Assembly: GCF_001636615.1 (NCBI RefSeq)
Contig: NZ_LGEK01000007.1
Span: forward strand, 26,044 to 90,043
From: Mucilaginibacter sp. L294
Lineage (GTDB): Bacteria > Bacteroidota > Bacteroidia > Sphingobacteriales > Sphingobacteriaceae
Direction of reading: 5' to 3'
DNA: 64,000 nucleotides
Shown: one piece after another, positions 1 through 7,930 of the stretch
How the letters are laid out: each line of letters opens with the position of its first letter
Position numbering within the stretch: the first letter of the stretch is position 1
The notes under the pieces: model-generated
What the model was told of the DNA's origin: nothing
The model's database searches: none
The model's input: the letters and a program-made list of their open reading frames with translations, nothing else
Program-made: the position numbers and the translations under genes

Positions 1-196
1 CCGTACCCGGAATAGGCGAGAGGTTGCCCTCCTTCATGATCAGATCAATAACCTGCTGAACGGTATATGGCTGTTGCATGGATAATAACCCACCAGCAAA
101 TGCCGGTTTCATGGATAGCAAAGCTAAGCCGCCAGCTGATATAGCCGAGGTGGTGATGAATTTTCTGCGTGATAAGGTGTTGTTAGCTGGCTTCAT
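1..196 (-). CDS. Tat-exported protein, N-terminal fragment (possibly Nif3-like)
   Basis: The gene runs off the left edge of the window, so only about 65 N-terminal residues are present. The start is ATG on the minus strand at 194-196. Residues 9-14 read SRRKFI, a twin-arginine motif, followed by a small hydrophobic stretch rich in Ala, Gly and Leu and a probable cleavage site after AFA. The protein is therefore predicted to be exported folded through the Tat system. The segment after the signal (YTVQQVIDLIMKEG) resembles the start of exported Nif3-like dinuclear-metal proteins of Bacteroidota, but this rests on memory of the family and too little is visible to confirm it. It is divergent from the cupin gene, and the shared 94-bp gap presumably holds both promoters. 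Confidence 0.6.
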   Translation of the reverse strand, partial: MKPANNTLSRRKFITTSAISAGGLALLSMKPAFAGGLLSMQQPYTVQQVIDLIMKEGNLSPIPGT

Positions 197-290
197 AATT
201 TGAGATTAATGAATGCAATATATTAAATATGCCTGTTAGTTTATCCTAATACTTATTAGAACAGTTGCCATAATTTTACGTTGATAGTAT

Positions 291-791
291 ATGGCAAACT
301 CAAAAAATATTTTAGTGGCAACCAGCCCCGATGATGGTGATAACCTTTCTGTAGCGGGTGGCATTTATCGCATATTGGTGAGCGGCAAACAAACCAATGG
401 CGGCTTCGCGGTGATAGAAATGTCGGTACCTGCGGGTGGCGGGCCTGGGCCGCATGCACACGCGGGTTTCCAGGAATCGTTTTATGTGATAGAGGGAGAG
501 GTGGAAGTAAAAACCGAAGAAACAACCTTTACGGCAACAAAAGGCGCTTTTGTGAATATTCCGCTGGGCGGTATGGTGCACTGTTTCAAGAACAGATCAA
601 ACAACCTGGCCAAATTACTTTGCACTGTTGTACCTGCGGGGCTCGAAGAAATGTTTTTGGAAATTGGCAAACCTGTAAAGGCGGGTGAGTTCATTGCCCC
701 GCAACCTATGGACGAAGAAACGATAAAGAAGTTTACCGCAATTGCCGAACGGCACGGGCAAAAGCTATACCCGCCCGATTATTTGGGATAA
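291..791 (+). CDS. Cupin-domain protein
   Basis: A 166-residue single-domain cupin. The first cupin motif is visible as GPGPHAHAGFQESFYVIEGE with candidate metal ligands His55, His57 and Glu62. The second motif carries the fourth ligand, His97 (PLGGMVHCFKN). No signal peptide is seen, so it is probably cytoplasmic. The family includes quercetin-dioxygenase-like and sugar- or hormone-binding proteins, so the substrate cannot be read from the sequence. It stands alone between a divergent Tat-protein gene and a convergent small gene whose stop lies 2 bp away. Confidence 0.85.
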   Translation: MANSKNILVATSPDDGDNLSVAGGIYRILVSGKQTNGGFAVIEMSVPAGGGPGPHAHAGFQESFYVIEGEVEVKTEETTFTATKGAFVNIPLGGMVHCFKNRSNNLAKLLCTVVPAGLEEMFLEIGKPVKAGEFIAPQPMDEETIKKFTAIAERHGQKLYPPDYLG

Positions 792-793
792 GA

Positions 794-1030
794 TTATTCC
801 GAATCTTCGTCTTCTGCCTCCTCGGTTTTTTCGGGTTTTATATTAGCCTTTAGCATTACGCGGCCTTTTTTGGTTAGGCCGTAAGTTTCTTTTTTGCCTT
901 TGCCATCGGGTTTAAAAATATCTATCAGGGTGTATGATCTTAGCTGTGCCAGTTCGTCTTTTGTAAGGTTACCCGCCGCGCCCGTAGTGGCTATTTTATG
1001 TAAGGCGATAACTATATCTTCATGTTTCAT
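794..1030 (-). CDS. Small conserved hypothetical protein, winged-helix-like
   Basis: A 78-residue cytoplasmic protein not recognised as a named family. The N-terminal 60 residues look like a short helix-helix-wing unit, with LTKDELAQLRSYTLIDI followed by YGLTKKGRVML. The LTxKG segment resembles the wing of small winged-helix proteins. The C-terminal tail is strongly acidic (EEAEDEDSE). It is convergent with the cupin gene, with only 2 bp between the stops. A role in DNA or protein binding is an inference from the LTKKG pattern only. Confidence 0.6.
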   Translation of the reverse strand: MKHEDIVIALHKIATTGAAGNLTKDELAQLRSYTLIDIFKPDGKGKKETYGLTKKGRVMLKANIKPEKTEEAEDEDSE

Positions 1031-1068
1031 AGCTGCAAAATTAGGGATTAAAACCGTTAAACTGGCGT

Positions 1069-1680
1069 TTACTTAACTTCCACTACTTTAAAATCCTCAA
1101 AAGTAACATCAAAGTGCTGTTTGCCGGGGGCGGCGGCCACCATACCTATCATCGCCTTTACATTCGGCGGGAAGTAGGCAAGGCGCAGCATATCGTATTT
1201 TACGCCATCAAAAGAGTATTTGATCTCTACATAATCGCCTTTGCGCAACAGCTTTAACCATACCGATTTTGGGCTGTCATGCCTCGGCACTACCGACCAA
1301 TCCGACACCTCGCGGGTAACCACCGCGCTCACATTCTGCACACCATCAACATATTCGATGCCTGTTTTTATCCAGTTCTTATTATCAATCCGCACCATCA
1401 GGCCTGCCTGGTGAAAAAGCTCCTGGTATGCACCGGTAATTTTTACGCTTGCCTCAAAGTTGCCTGCTTGTTCTGTATAATAAAACGGGCCATTATCCCT
1501 TTTAAAACCATAATGTGTTACCTGCCAGTAATCGGTGCCCGGGTCAACAGTCATTTTTAGAGTATTACCTTCAATAGCCGATTTTACCGGTTTACTGTAC
1601 CATTTCATAGAGGTTAGGGATTGTGCAAATGTAACGGAGCAAAAAAGTGTGAATACAACAAGCAGGGCAGATCTTTTCAT
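1069..1680 (-). CDS. Exported DUF1349 (YesU-like) protein
   Basis: A 203-residue protein beginning MKRSALLVVFTLF with a signal peptide ending near TFAQS. An upstream in-frame start at 1737 would place 19 non-signal residues before it and is unlikely. The mature part has the DUF1349 pattern: a WYSKP segment, then DYWQVTHYGF, then HQAGLMVRIDNKNWIKTGIE, then a C-terminal GMVAAAPG strand. This family has a concanavalin-like beta-sandwich fold and is often linked to carbohydrate binding. Its length is usual for the family. It is predicted to act in the periplasm or at the surface. The substrate is not inferable. Confidence 0.8.
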   Translation of the reverse strand: MKRSALLVVFTLFCSVTFAQSLTSMKWYSKPVKSAIEGNTLKMTVDPGTDYWQVTHYGFKRDNGPFYYTEQAGNFEASVKITGAYQELFHQAGLMVRIDNKNWIKTGIEYVDGVQNVSAVVTREVSDWSVVPRHDSPKSVWLKLLRKGDYVEIKYSFDGVKYDMLRLAYFPPNVKAMIGMVAAAPGKQHFDVTFEDFKVVEVK

Positions 1681-1717
1681 GCCCAAAGCTATTAAATTCT
1701 GCAGAATACAGCTCAAT

Positions 1718-2059
1718 TTAATGCCACATAGTGCCAACCAGGCCTAAAACAATGCCCATCCAAATAGCGATGATGAAGCCAATAAAGCTTAACACATAAG
1801 CCGCTATGGTTTTCCAGCCGCCCTGGTAGCGCAAAAAATCCATCAGGTAATACCAAACACCACCAGCAGCGCCGGCCAGCGGAGTAATAATCAACGGGCG
1901 TAACATCCAATACTTTGGCCAGTCGGGGTGGGAGTGGTTGAGTACCGGGAGTATAAAAACCAAGATCACCGCTAAGCCGATAATCCAGCCGATGAACGCC
2001 AATTTAGCTAACGGGAATTTGTGATAGGGTTGGGTTGGTAAGTTTTCTGCCTGTGTCAT
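1718..2059 (-). CDS. Small membrane protein, three to four TM segments
   Basis: A 113-residue protein with a short polar N terminus, a hydrophobic segment at about residues 20-40 (LAFIGWIIGLAVILVFILPV), a second at about 55-72, and a third at about 85-110. A conserved-looking stretch HPDWPKYWMLRPLIITPLAG separates the first two. It is probably an inner-membrane protein. I do not recognise a function, although I recall relatives carrying unsupported transporter names in annotations. It is the upstream neighbour of the DUF1349 gene on the same strand, and the inverted repeat at 2108-2126 lies just ahead of it. Confidence 0.7.
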   Translation of the reverse strand: MTQAENLPTQPYHKFPLAKLAFIGWIIGLAVILVFILPVLNHSHPDWPKYWMLRPLIITPLAGAAGGVWYYLMDFLRYQGGWKTIAAYVLSFIGFIIAIWMGIVLGLVGTMWH

Positions 2060-2107
2060 AACAATTTAGTTTATAAGGGTTTCTAATAACTCAAAGGTAA
2101 GTAAAAG

Positions 2108-2126
2108 TACTTTGTATTTCAAAGTA
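2108..2126. promoter_or_regulatory. Inverted repeat TACTTTG-N5-CAAAGTA
   Basis: A perfect 7-bp inverted repeat (2108-2114 and 2120-2126) around the 5-base spacer TATTT lies 49 bp ahead of the small membrane protein start on the minus strand. It is a plausible dimeric repressor site. No cognate regulator can be assigned. Confidence 0.45.
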
Positions 2127-2164
2127 AATATATAAAAAATATATGACGATCGTTTCTTTTAAGC

Positions 2165-2246
2165 GGAATTGTCATTCCAATATGATCTTTTTAAATAACA
2201 GAACGTACGTTCCGATATCGTTATATATTTGCGGAACGATTATTCC
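2165..2246 (+). promoter_or_regulatory. Three phased operator boxes and -7 element upstream of the SDR-TetR pair
   Basis: Three boxes fit (G/A)GAA-N6-TTCC: 2165-2178, 2200-2213 and 2233-2246. The middle box contains the perfect 12-bp palindrome GAACGTACGTTC. Centre-to-centre spacings are 35 and 33 bp, close to three helical turns. A TAnnTTTG -7 box (TATATTTG, 2224-2231) sits between boxes 2 and 3, so bound repressor would occlude the promoter of the gene at 2273. The TetR regulator at 3091 is the obvious candidate ligand, but that is an inference. Confidence 0.65.
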
Positions 2247-2272
2247 GATTAACAAAATAATCGCTCACAAAA

Positions 2273-3022
2273 ATGAAAAAATTAGAAAACAAAGTAGCAG
2301 TAGTAACCGGCGCCTCTAAAGGTATTGGCGCGGGTATAGCCAAAAGCCTTGCAGCAGCAGGCGCATCGGTGGTAGTAAATTATTCGTCATCAAAAGAGGG
2401 TGCCGATAAAGTGGTTGAAGAGATTGTAGCAGCAGGTGGTAAAGCCATTGCAGTACAGGGCAGTGTATCAAAACAAGCGGATGTTACCCGTTTGTTTGAC
2501 GAAACAACAAAAGCATTTGGCCCTACAGATATCTTGGTAAATAACGCCGGCGTATACGAGTTTGGCCAGATAGAGCAGATCACCGAAGACCATTTTCACA
2601 AACAGTTTGATACCAACGTACTTGGTTTATTGTTAACCACACAAGCTGCGGTAGCAAACTTCAATACAAATGGTGGCAGCATCATCAATATTGGGTCGGT
2701 AGTAAGTGCTATTACCCCTGTAGGCAGTGCTGTTTACACCGCAACAAAAGGCGCGGTAGACGCCATTACCCACGTGTTAGCAAAAGAGCTTGGCCCTAAA
2801 AATATCAGGGTAAACTCTATTAACCCGGGTATGGTAGAAACTGAAGGCACGCATGCCGCGGGCTTCATAGGCAGCGACTTTCACCACGAAGCTGTTAAAA
2901 CCACGCCATTGGGCAGGATCGGCCAGCCGGAAGATATCGCATTGATAGCGGTTTTCCTGGCATCAGAAGATTCGCGCTGGTTAACAAACGAAACCCTGCT
3001 TGCAGGTGGCGGTGTAAGATAA
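2273..3022 (+). CDS. Short-chain dehydrogenase/reductase (SDR)
   Basis: A 249-residue classical SDR of normal length. The nucleotide-binding motif TGASKGIG is at residues 12-19 and NNAG at 90-93. The catalytic set is Ser142, Tyr155 and Lys159 (YTATK). The C-terminal GRIGQPEDIALIAVFLASEDS segment is typical of the 3-oxoacyl-ACP-reductase-like branch. It is cytoplasmic and NAD(P)H dependent; the substrate is unknown. Three palindromic operator boxes precede it and a TetR gene follows on the same strand, so it is probably the target of a small induced detoxification unit. Start ATG at 2273 is the only sensible start. Confidence 0.88.
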   Translation: MKKLENKVAVVTGASKGIGAGIAKSLAAAGASVVVNYSSSKEGADKVVEEIVAAGGKAIAVQGSVSKQADVTRLFDETTKAFGPTDILVNNAGVYEFGQIEQITEDHFHKQFDTNVLGLLLTTQAAVANFNTNGGSIINIGSVVSAITPVGSAVYTATKGAVDAITHVLAKELGPKNIRVNSINPGMVETEGTHAAGFIGSDFHHEAVKTTPLGRIGQPEDIALIAVFLASEDSRWLTNETLLAGGGVR

Positions 3023-3051
3023 TACCCGCTTTTTAATAAGAACTTTTAAAT

Positions 3052-3085
3052 GAATAGCTTTGCTTAATTTTAAGCAAAGCTATTC
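3052..3085 (+). promoter_or_regulatory. 15-bp perfect inverted repeat and -7 box just before tetR
   Basis: Arms 3052-3066 and 3071-3085 are perfect reverse complements around the 4-base spacer ATTT. The left arm contains TAGCTTTG (3055-3062), a perfect TAnnTTTG -7 box, so the predicted transcript would begin within the palindrome about 20 nt before the ATG at 3091. It may be an autoregulatory operator or an RNA hairpin covering the translation start. There is no T run after the right arm, so a terminator is less likely. Confidence 0.6.
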
Positions 3086-3090
3086 CTGTT

Positions 3091-3672
3091 ATGGCAAGAA
3101 CGAAAGATTTTGATGAAAACGAAGTGCTGGCTAAAGCGGTTAACCTTTTTTGGCTTAAAGGATACAACGCTACCTCCATGCAGGACCTTGTAGACGAGCT
3201 CGGTATCAGTCGCTCCAGCCTGTACGATACTTACGGGGATAAACACACCTTGTTTATAAAAGCCCTGGAGAGTTACCAGTGCACCAATACCGGTAAGTTT
3301 GTACAGATCATAGAGGGCAATACATCGGCAAAGGAAACGATTAAGGCTTTGCTGGATTTTGTTGTTAGCGGACTGCTGAACGATAAAAGCCAGAAAGGTT
3401 GTTTCATCGTAAACGCGGAGGTAGAAGTAGCCCTGCATGATAAAGAAGTGAGCGAGATGATCCAAAAGAACGATCAGCATATGGAAGATGCGTTTTTCCG
3501 GGTGATTGAAAGAGGGCAGGAGAATGGCGAGATCGCTAACACGCAAAACGCGCGGGCACTGGCCCGGTTCGTGTTCAATACGGTAAAGGGTATACAGGTA
3601 ACGGCTAAATCAACCACCGAGCGGGCCGTTTTTGACGATATTATTAATTCGGCGTTGGTGGTGTTGGGGTAG
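3091..3672 (+). CDS. TetR/AcrR-family transcriptional regulator
   Basis: A 193-residue protein with an N-terminal TetR helix-turn-helix: VLAKAVNLFWLKGYNATSMQ, then DLVDELGISRSSLYDTYGDK at about residues 30-50, the usual recognition helix. The C-terminal 130 residues form the variable ligand and dimer domain, with CFIVNAEVEVALHD typical of the QacR/YxaF-like branch. It lies 68 bp after the SDR gene and is preceded by a perfect palindrome. It probably represses the SDR and itself. The ligand is unknown. Confidence 0.88.
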   Translation: MARTKDFDENEVLAKAVNLFWLKGYNATSMQDLVDELGISRSSLYDTYGDKHTLFIKALESYQCTNTGKFVQIIEGNTSAKETIKALLDFVVSGLLNDKSQKGCFIVNAEVEVALHDKEVSEMIQKNDQHMEDAFFRVIERGQENGEIANTQNARALARFVFNTVKGIQVTAKSTTERAVFDDIINSALVVLG

Positions 3673-3690
3673 TGTTTTTTGTGTTATTTT

Positions 3691-4599
3691 TTAGTCCTTA
3701 TCTTTTAACTTACTCCAACTCCAGGGCGCAGTTTTTGATGATCTTGTAGCTATATATCCCTTTGGCATCCGTGATAGTAATAATATTGATTTGTCCAATT
3801 TTACTATAGATGCTAACCTGACTTTTTTCGCAGCAGTTTCCGGTGTGTAGGTTCTATTACTACTATAAAAAAACCAGGATCCATTTTTAAGATGGTCTAC
3901 ATTTGTTATCTCATCTTTGTTATCCAAAACATACTTTGTGGCGAATACAGTTATCGTATCCGATCCCATAAATGAGTTGGCAATAAGGTTTGATTGTGTT
4001 TGACTATGTAGCTTGTGTTTTCTTACAGGTGCCGGCACAACTTTACAGCAATTGCCATCATTATCAAATCGCTTATTAGGAGGGAGATATAAGCCGTTTA
4101 ATTTAATATCCTCGCTTTTTGTGAGTGCATTATCCGGTCGGATTTCGCCGTTTCTTATCTCATAATATGCTGATGGTATATAATACATGGAGTCGGGGTT
4201 AAGGTATACCTCTGTTAAATCCCGTCCGCCAAATTCCAGAAACCCATCCTTGTCATAATCTTTAATTTCTGATAGAATTGCACTTTCGCCCGGCGTAACT
4301 TTTGTTGGTGTGATCTTGAAAACGATTAATTTGTCGAGATTGGGATTATCTATCATTCCTATAAACAGGAATATGGAACCATGATCTTCAATTAAGCGGT
4401 TGTATTTACTTTTGTAAATGATATCATCCGGATACTTAATGTTGTGTATCAACTTCTCGTCGTAAAAGATATGGCCTTTGTATACTTTGATGATGTGCCC
4501 GGCAGCTGATTTAAAACTTAGCGTGTTTTTTACCGGCGATTGAAAAGCGAAAAGACTTGTGAGCGTTATCAGTAAAACAAAAAAGTGTTTATATCTCAT
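3691..4599 (-). CDS. Exported hypothetical protein
   Basis: A 302-residue protein with an N-terminal signal peptide (MRYKHFFVLLITLTSLFAFQ). No family was recognised. A DYDKDGFLEFGG stretch near residue 120 has the spacing of an EF-hand-like calcium loop, as in FG-GAP or dockerin-like repeats, followed by a stretch rich in Tyr and aromatic residues. The C-terminal 90 residues are beta-rich with several lysines. It is divergent from the gene at 4785 across 185 bp and convergent with tetR. Periplasmic or surface location is likely. Confidence 0.6.
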   Translation of the reverse strand: MRYKHFFVLLITLTSLFAFQSPVKNTLSFKSAAGHIIKVYKGHIFYDEKLIHNIKYPDDIIYKSKYNRLIEDHGSIFLFIGMIDNPNLDKLIVFKITPTKVTPGESAILSEIKDYDKDGFLEFGGRDLTEVYLNPDSMYYIPSAYYEIRNGEIRPDNALTKSEDIKLNGLYLPPNKRFDNDGNCCKVVPAPVRKHKLHSQTQSNLIANSFMGSDTITVFATKYVLDNKDEITNVDHLKNGSWFFYSSNRTYTPETAAKKVRLASIVKLDKSILLLSRMPKGYIATRSSKTAPWSWSKLKDKD

Positions 4600-4784
4600 A
4601 GTGCAGGTTCTGCGGTTAAATATAATTATAAATAAATATTAGGGGTTAAACCTAAGCCGCTATATATCTCTGACGTTCTTATTATTTTAATCGTCATCCT
4701 TTCCAAAATAATGCTAATTTTAATGCAATCAAGCAGGAGTACCGCTCCGCTGTTATCCAATTTATAATCTAATAGGTTTAATAC

Positions 4785-5573
4785 ATGAAAAGATCTTTTT
4801 TAGTGCTGTTTTTATTCGTCTGTTTATCGGGATACGCGCAAAGCACCATTAATAATTATAAATATGTAATAGTGCCCGAAAAATTCACGCAGTTTAAGGG
4901 AACTTATCAAGACTTACTAAAAAGCCTGACCAAAGGACTATTGGAGGATAAAGGGTTTACCGTTTACCTTGAAAATGCCGATATGCCATCTGAAGTGGCT
5001 AACAATAAATGCCAGGCGTTAAACGCCGACCTGTTGCAAAAAAGCGGGATGCTCACTACCGAGATCACGCTTTTATTAAAAGATTGTAGGGGTAATGTTG
5101 TTTATAAAAGCAATGCCGGCAAAAGCCGGGAGAAAGATTATAATACCGCCTATAATATGGCTTTAAGAGATGCTTTCACAGGTGTTTCGTATACCTATAG
5201 CGGGCCGGCTACTGAGGCAGCTCAGCCAATTGTTACGGCAACAGCGCCCGAAAAACCCACACCGGTAACCACAGCTGTGGCTGTGCCTGTAAAACCACCG
5301 GTAGCGGCTTCGGTAACTGCTGCCCAACCAACCGAAACAATGATCAGCCGCCCGGCAGGTACGTTGTATGCCCAGGCAATTGCCAATGGCTATCAATTGA
5401 TTGACACTACCCCCAAAATAGTCTTAACCCTCCTGAAAACCTCTGCAGAGAACTATTATATAGCCAGTAATGCAGATGCCAACGGCATAGTGCTTAAAAA
5501 GGGCGAAGAGTGGTTTTTTGAATACTATAAGGGGGGCAAGCTTGTTTCGGAAAAACTACTGGTTAAATTTTAA
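4785..5573 (+). CDS. Exported hypothetical protein with Pro/Ala/Thr-rich linker
   Basis: A 262-residue protein starting with a signal peptide (MKRSFLVLFLFVCLSGYAQS). The N-terminal domain (about 20-140) contains LTKGLLEDKGFTVYLENADMP and KSREKDYNTAYNMALRDAF, a pattern I have seen in uncharacterised Flavobacteriia and Sphingobacteriia proteins. A low-complexity Pro/Ala/Thr/Val linker covers about 145-185. A small C-terminal domain ends with GEEWFFEYYKGGKLVSEKL. The two-domain layout suggests an envelope protein. Function is unknown. Its stop overlaps that of the next, convergent gene. Confidence 0.65.
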   Translation: MKRSFLVLFLFVCLSGYAQSTINNYKYVIVPEKFTQFKGTYQDLLKSLTKGLLEDKGFTVYLENADMPSEVANNKCQALNADLLQKSGMLTTEITLLLKDCRGNVVYKSNAGKSREKDYNTAYNMALRDAFTGVSYTYSGPATEAAQPIVTATAPEKPTPVTTAVAVPVKPPVAASVTAAQPTETMISRPAGTLYAQAIANGYQLIDTTPKIVLTLLKTSAENYYIASNADANGIVLKKGEEWFFEYYKGGKLVSEKLLVKF

Positions 5574-5773
5574 TTGTTCCCGCCCTTGTTGGTTGTTGTT
5601 GTTAAACTCTTTATTATAAAATAAATTGAGGCTGCAAACACAATCAGGTAAACAATGGCTAATCCTGTTTTCTCGAATTTTAAGTTTTCAAAGTCGAATT
5701 GCTTATACAATGTCACACCTAAAATGATTGCTACAATAGTGAAAGTAAACAATGGTGCCTTATTCTTTTCCAT
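5570..5773 (-). CDS. Small two-TM membrane protein
   Basis: A 67-residue protein with two hydrophobic segments, about residues 8-24 (LFTFTIVAIILGVTLY) and 38-56 (LAIVYLIVFAASIYFII), joined by a charged loop. The C terminus is polar (TTTTNKGGNN). It is probably an inner-membrane protein with both termini on the same side. No family is recognised. Its stop codon overlaps the stop of the preceding convergent gene by 4 bases. The small size and lack of homology cues leave moderate confidence that it is real. Confidence 0.55.
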   Translation of the reverse strand: MEKNKAPLFTFTIVAIILGVTLYKQFDFENLKFEKTGLAIVYLIVFAASIYFIIKSLTTTTNKGGNN

Positions 5774-5930
5774 GTTTTAATGTTTGATGCTTTATGATGA
5801 AGTTAATTGATGTTCCCGAAAGGATCAACCTGCCTGTTCCATTACAAAGCATAAAAGTATAAGAATTTCAAAAAAATGTAGTCGTATTTTCTAAAAAGAG
5901 TTTTAAGTACAGGTTACGCTGTTCGCCCAA

Positions 5931-6821
5931 TCAGTTAACCAACCCTTTTTTAAACTGGTTAGGGCTTACACCTGTTTCCTTTTTAAAAAGCCGCGAAAAG
6001 TAGGGCAGGTTTTCAAAGCCCAGCTCGTAGGCAATATCAGATACCCGCTGGTCGTCGCTTTTAAGGCGGTTCTTGGCTTCGTTTACCAGGTAGATATGGA
6101 TCAGTTCCATGGCGGTTTTACCGGTTTCCTGTTTAAGCATATCGCTCAGGTAGCGCGATGATAGGTTGAGCTGCGATGCCAGTGCATGCACTGTTGGCAA
6201 GCCTTGGGCAAGCAATAAGCCATTCGCAAAATAAGCAGCCAGGGCATCATTAAATTTCGATACCGTTTTGCCCGATAGCTGGGTACGGTTTATAAACTGG
6301 CGCTTATAAAACCGCTGTGAGTATTTCAGTATCGAATCGATATGCGTCAGCATAATATCCTTGCTGTATTCGTCGGTATTGTTCTGGTATTCTGCTTCTA
6401 TTTTGTGATAAAGGTCCCAAATGGTTAGCTCTTCAGATGGCGAAAGGTGCAGCGCTTCGTTGGCCTCGTAATCAAAAAAAGCATATTTGTTGATCTCGGT
6501 ATGCAGAAAGTGGCCATGGAAAAAATCCTCATGAATAAACATGATGAAAGCGTCTTCCTCATATTCCACGGTCTTAAATTCAATAACCTGCCGGGGTTTA
6601 ACAAACATCATACTGCCGTTATCATGGTCGTACTTGGTACGGCCATACATAATAACGCCCGATTTTATTTTTTTAAACCCGATCATATAAAAATCAGATG
6701 TAAACTCCCTGTCGCCGATGCTGCAGTTACGGGTGCACCTGTGTATGCTGAAGAGCGGGTGCTCCGGCATAGGGAAACCGTTGTAACGGTGCATATCGGC
6801 TAAATTTTTAAAATGTTGCAT
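5931..6821 (-). CDS. AraC-family transcriptional regulator
   Basis: A 296-residue regulator with an N-terminal cupin-like sensing domain (about 20-170) and a C-terminal AraC double helix-turn-helix. The second HTH shows the family signature clearly: VSDIAYELGFENLPYFSRLF then KKETGVSPNQF. The first HTH is around LASQLNLSSRYLSDMLKQETG. It lies 71 bp downstream of an SDR gene on the same strand, so it may be cotranscribed with it and control it. A 10-bp hairpin stands in the gap between them. The inducer is unknown. Confidence 0.88.
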   Translation of the reverse strand: MQHFKNLADMHRYNGFPMPEHPLFSIHRCTRNCSIGDREFTSDFYMIGFKKIKSGVIMYGRTKYDHDNGSMMFVKPRQVIEFKTVEYEEDAFIMFIHEDFFHGHFLHTEINKYAFFDYEANEALHLSPSEELTIWDLYHKIEAEYQNNTDEYSKDIMLTHIDSILKYSQRFYKRQFINRTQLSGKTVSKFNDALAAYFANGLLLAQGLPTVHALASQLNLSSRYLSDMLKQETGKTAMELIHIYLVNEAKNRLKSDDQRVSDIAYELGFENLPYFSRLFKKETGVSPNQFKKGLVN

Positions 6822-6840
6822 GGTTATACAAATTACACAA

Positions 6841-6865
6841 ATCTACGCCGTATTACGGCGTAGAT
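6841..6865. terminator. 10-bp hairpin between SDR and araC-type gene
   Basis: Arms 6841-6850 (ATCTACGCCG) and 6856-6865 are perfect reverse complements with loop TATTA. On the minus strand it follows the SDR stop but is not followed by a T run, so it is either a weak terminator or attenuator, or an operator 19 bp ahead of the regulator gene. Confidence 0.45.
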
Positions 6866-6892
6866 CAGTCAGGATAATATCATTAAAACAGG

Positions 6893-7711
6893 TTATTTTC
6901 CGTGTGCTGCAGATGCCACCTCGTTCCAGTTTTCCCATTCGGCAAAACGGCCTTCATAAGTTTGTTTTACCCATGGGTAAGCCATCTTACCAAGGAATAA
7001 ACGCAGGGGAGGGGTTTCACTGTCAATCAGTTTCAGCACAGCAGGCGTGGTAGCCTCCGGAACGCCGAAAATATCATCTGTTAAACCGGCCTGGAAAGCA
7101 GCGCGTACAGCATCATACTCGGGCATAGCAGCCGTTTGTGCAGATGAAGCGCCCGCCCAGTCGGTTGCAAAACCGTTGGGCTCTATTAATGAAATGTTAA
7201 TGCCAAAGCCCTTTACTTCTGTAGCCAGGGTTTCGCTTAAACCTTCTACCGCAAATTTTGAGGCGTTGTATAAGCCCAGTACCGGTAATGTAACCAGCCC
7301 TAACACGCTCGAAACCTGGATAATGTGGCCATGGCCCTGTTCGCGCATTACAGGCAATACCGCCTGTGTTAGCCATAGCAAACCAAAAAAGTTGGTTTCC
7401 ATCTGCTCGCGTGCTTCTTTCTCGGTAGTTTCTTCAATGCTGCCAAACAGGCCATAACCAGCGTTGTTGATCAGCACATCAATACCTCCGAAATATTCTT
7501 TAGCTTTTTGGATTGCTGCGATATCCGCGTCGCGGTCATTAACATCCAGTTTTAGCGGTAAAATGATATCACCGTATTTACTTACCAAGTCGTCCAGTGC
7601 GCTCAGGTCGCGTGCTGTTGCTACTACTTTATCGCCTCGTTGCAAAAGTGCCTCGGCCCATAATTTACCGAAGCCACGTGAGGCGCCGGTAATGAAAATT
7701 GTTTTTGCCAT
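6893..7711 (-). CDS. SDR family oxidoreductase
   Basis: A 272-residue SDR starting MAKTIFITG. A longer in-frame reading from 7870 adds 53 unrelated Cys-rich residues and is rejected. TGASRGFG is at 8-15 and NNAG at 82-85. The catalytic residues are Ser135, Tyr148 and Lys152 (YNASK). The LIEPNGFATDWAG segment is typical of the oxidoreductase group often paired with AraC regulators in Bacteroidota. It is cytoplasmic and NADP(H) dependent; the substrate is unknown. A -7 box (7736-7743) lies 25 bp ahead of the start. Confidence 0.88.
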   Translation of the reverse strand: MAKTIFITGASRGFGKLWAEALLQRGDKVVATARDLSALDDLVSKYGDIILPLKLDVNDRDADIAAIQKAKEYFGGIDVLINNAGYGLFGSIEETTEKEAREQMETNFFGLLWLTQAVLPVMREQGHGHIIQVSSVLGLVTLPVLGLYNASKFAVEGLSETLATEVKGFGINISLIEPNGFATDWAGASSAQTAAMPEYDAVRAAFQAGLTDDIFGVPEATTPAVLKLIDSETPPLRLFLGKMAYPWVKQTYEGRFAEWENWNEVASAAHGK

Positions 7712-7735
7712 TGTTGTTGTTTTAAAATGTTGAGG

Positions 7736-7743
7736 CAAAGTTA
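7736..7743 (-). promoter_or_regulatory. -7 box TAACTTTG for the SDR gene
   Basis: The minus strand reads TAACTTTG, a match to TAnnTTTG, placed so that transcription would start about 18 nt upstream of the SDR ATG. No clear -33 TTTG was found, so confidence is limited. Confidence 0.4.
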
Positions 7744-7930
7744 TATGGGCTGGTGCCGGGCAGTTTATACAGAAGTGGGTAACATTGATACATTTTAACG
7801 CATTGCCTATAATGCAGGGCGTGCAACCGGTTTTATTGAAAATATTCTCCCGGAAATCTGAATAATCCATATCTTGTTTCGATTTTAAGGAGGTAGCTTT
7901 TTACCTCAAATCAAAACCTTATTAATTGCT

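Noticed and set aside
7712..7870. N-terminal extension of the SDR from 7870
   Set aside because: The extra 53 residues are Cys rich and unlike the SDR family, and the -7 box at 7736 lies within the stretch.
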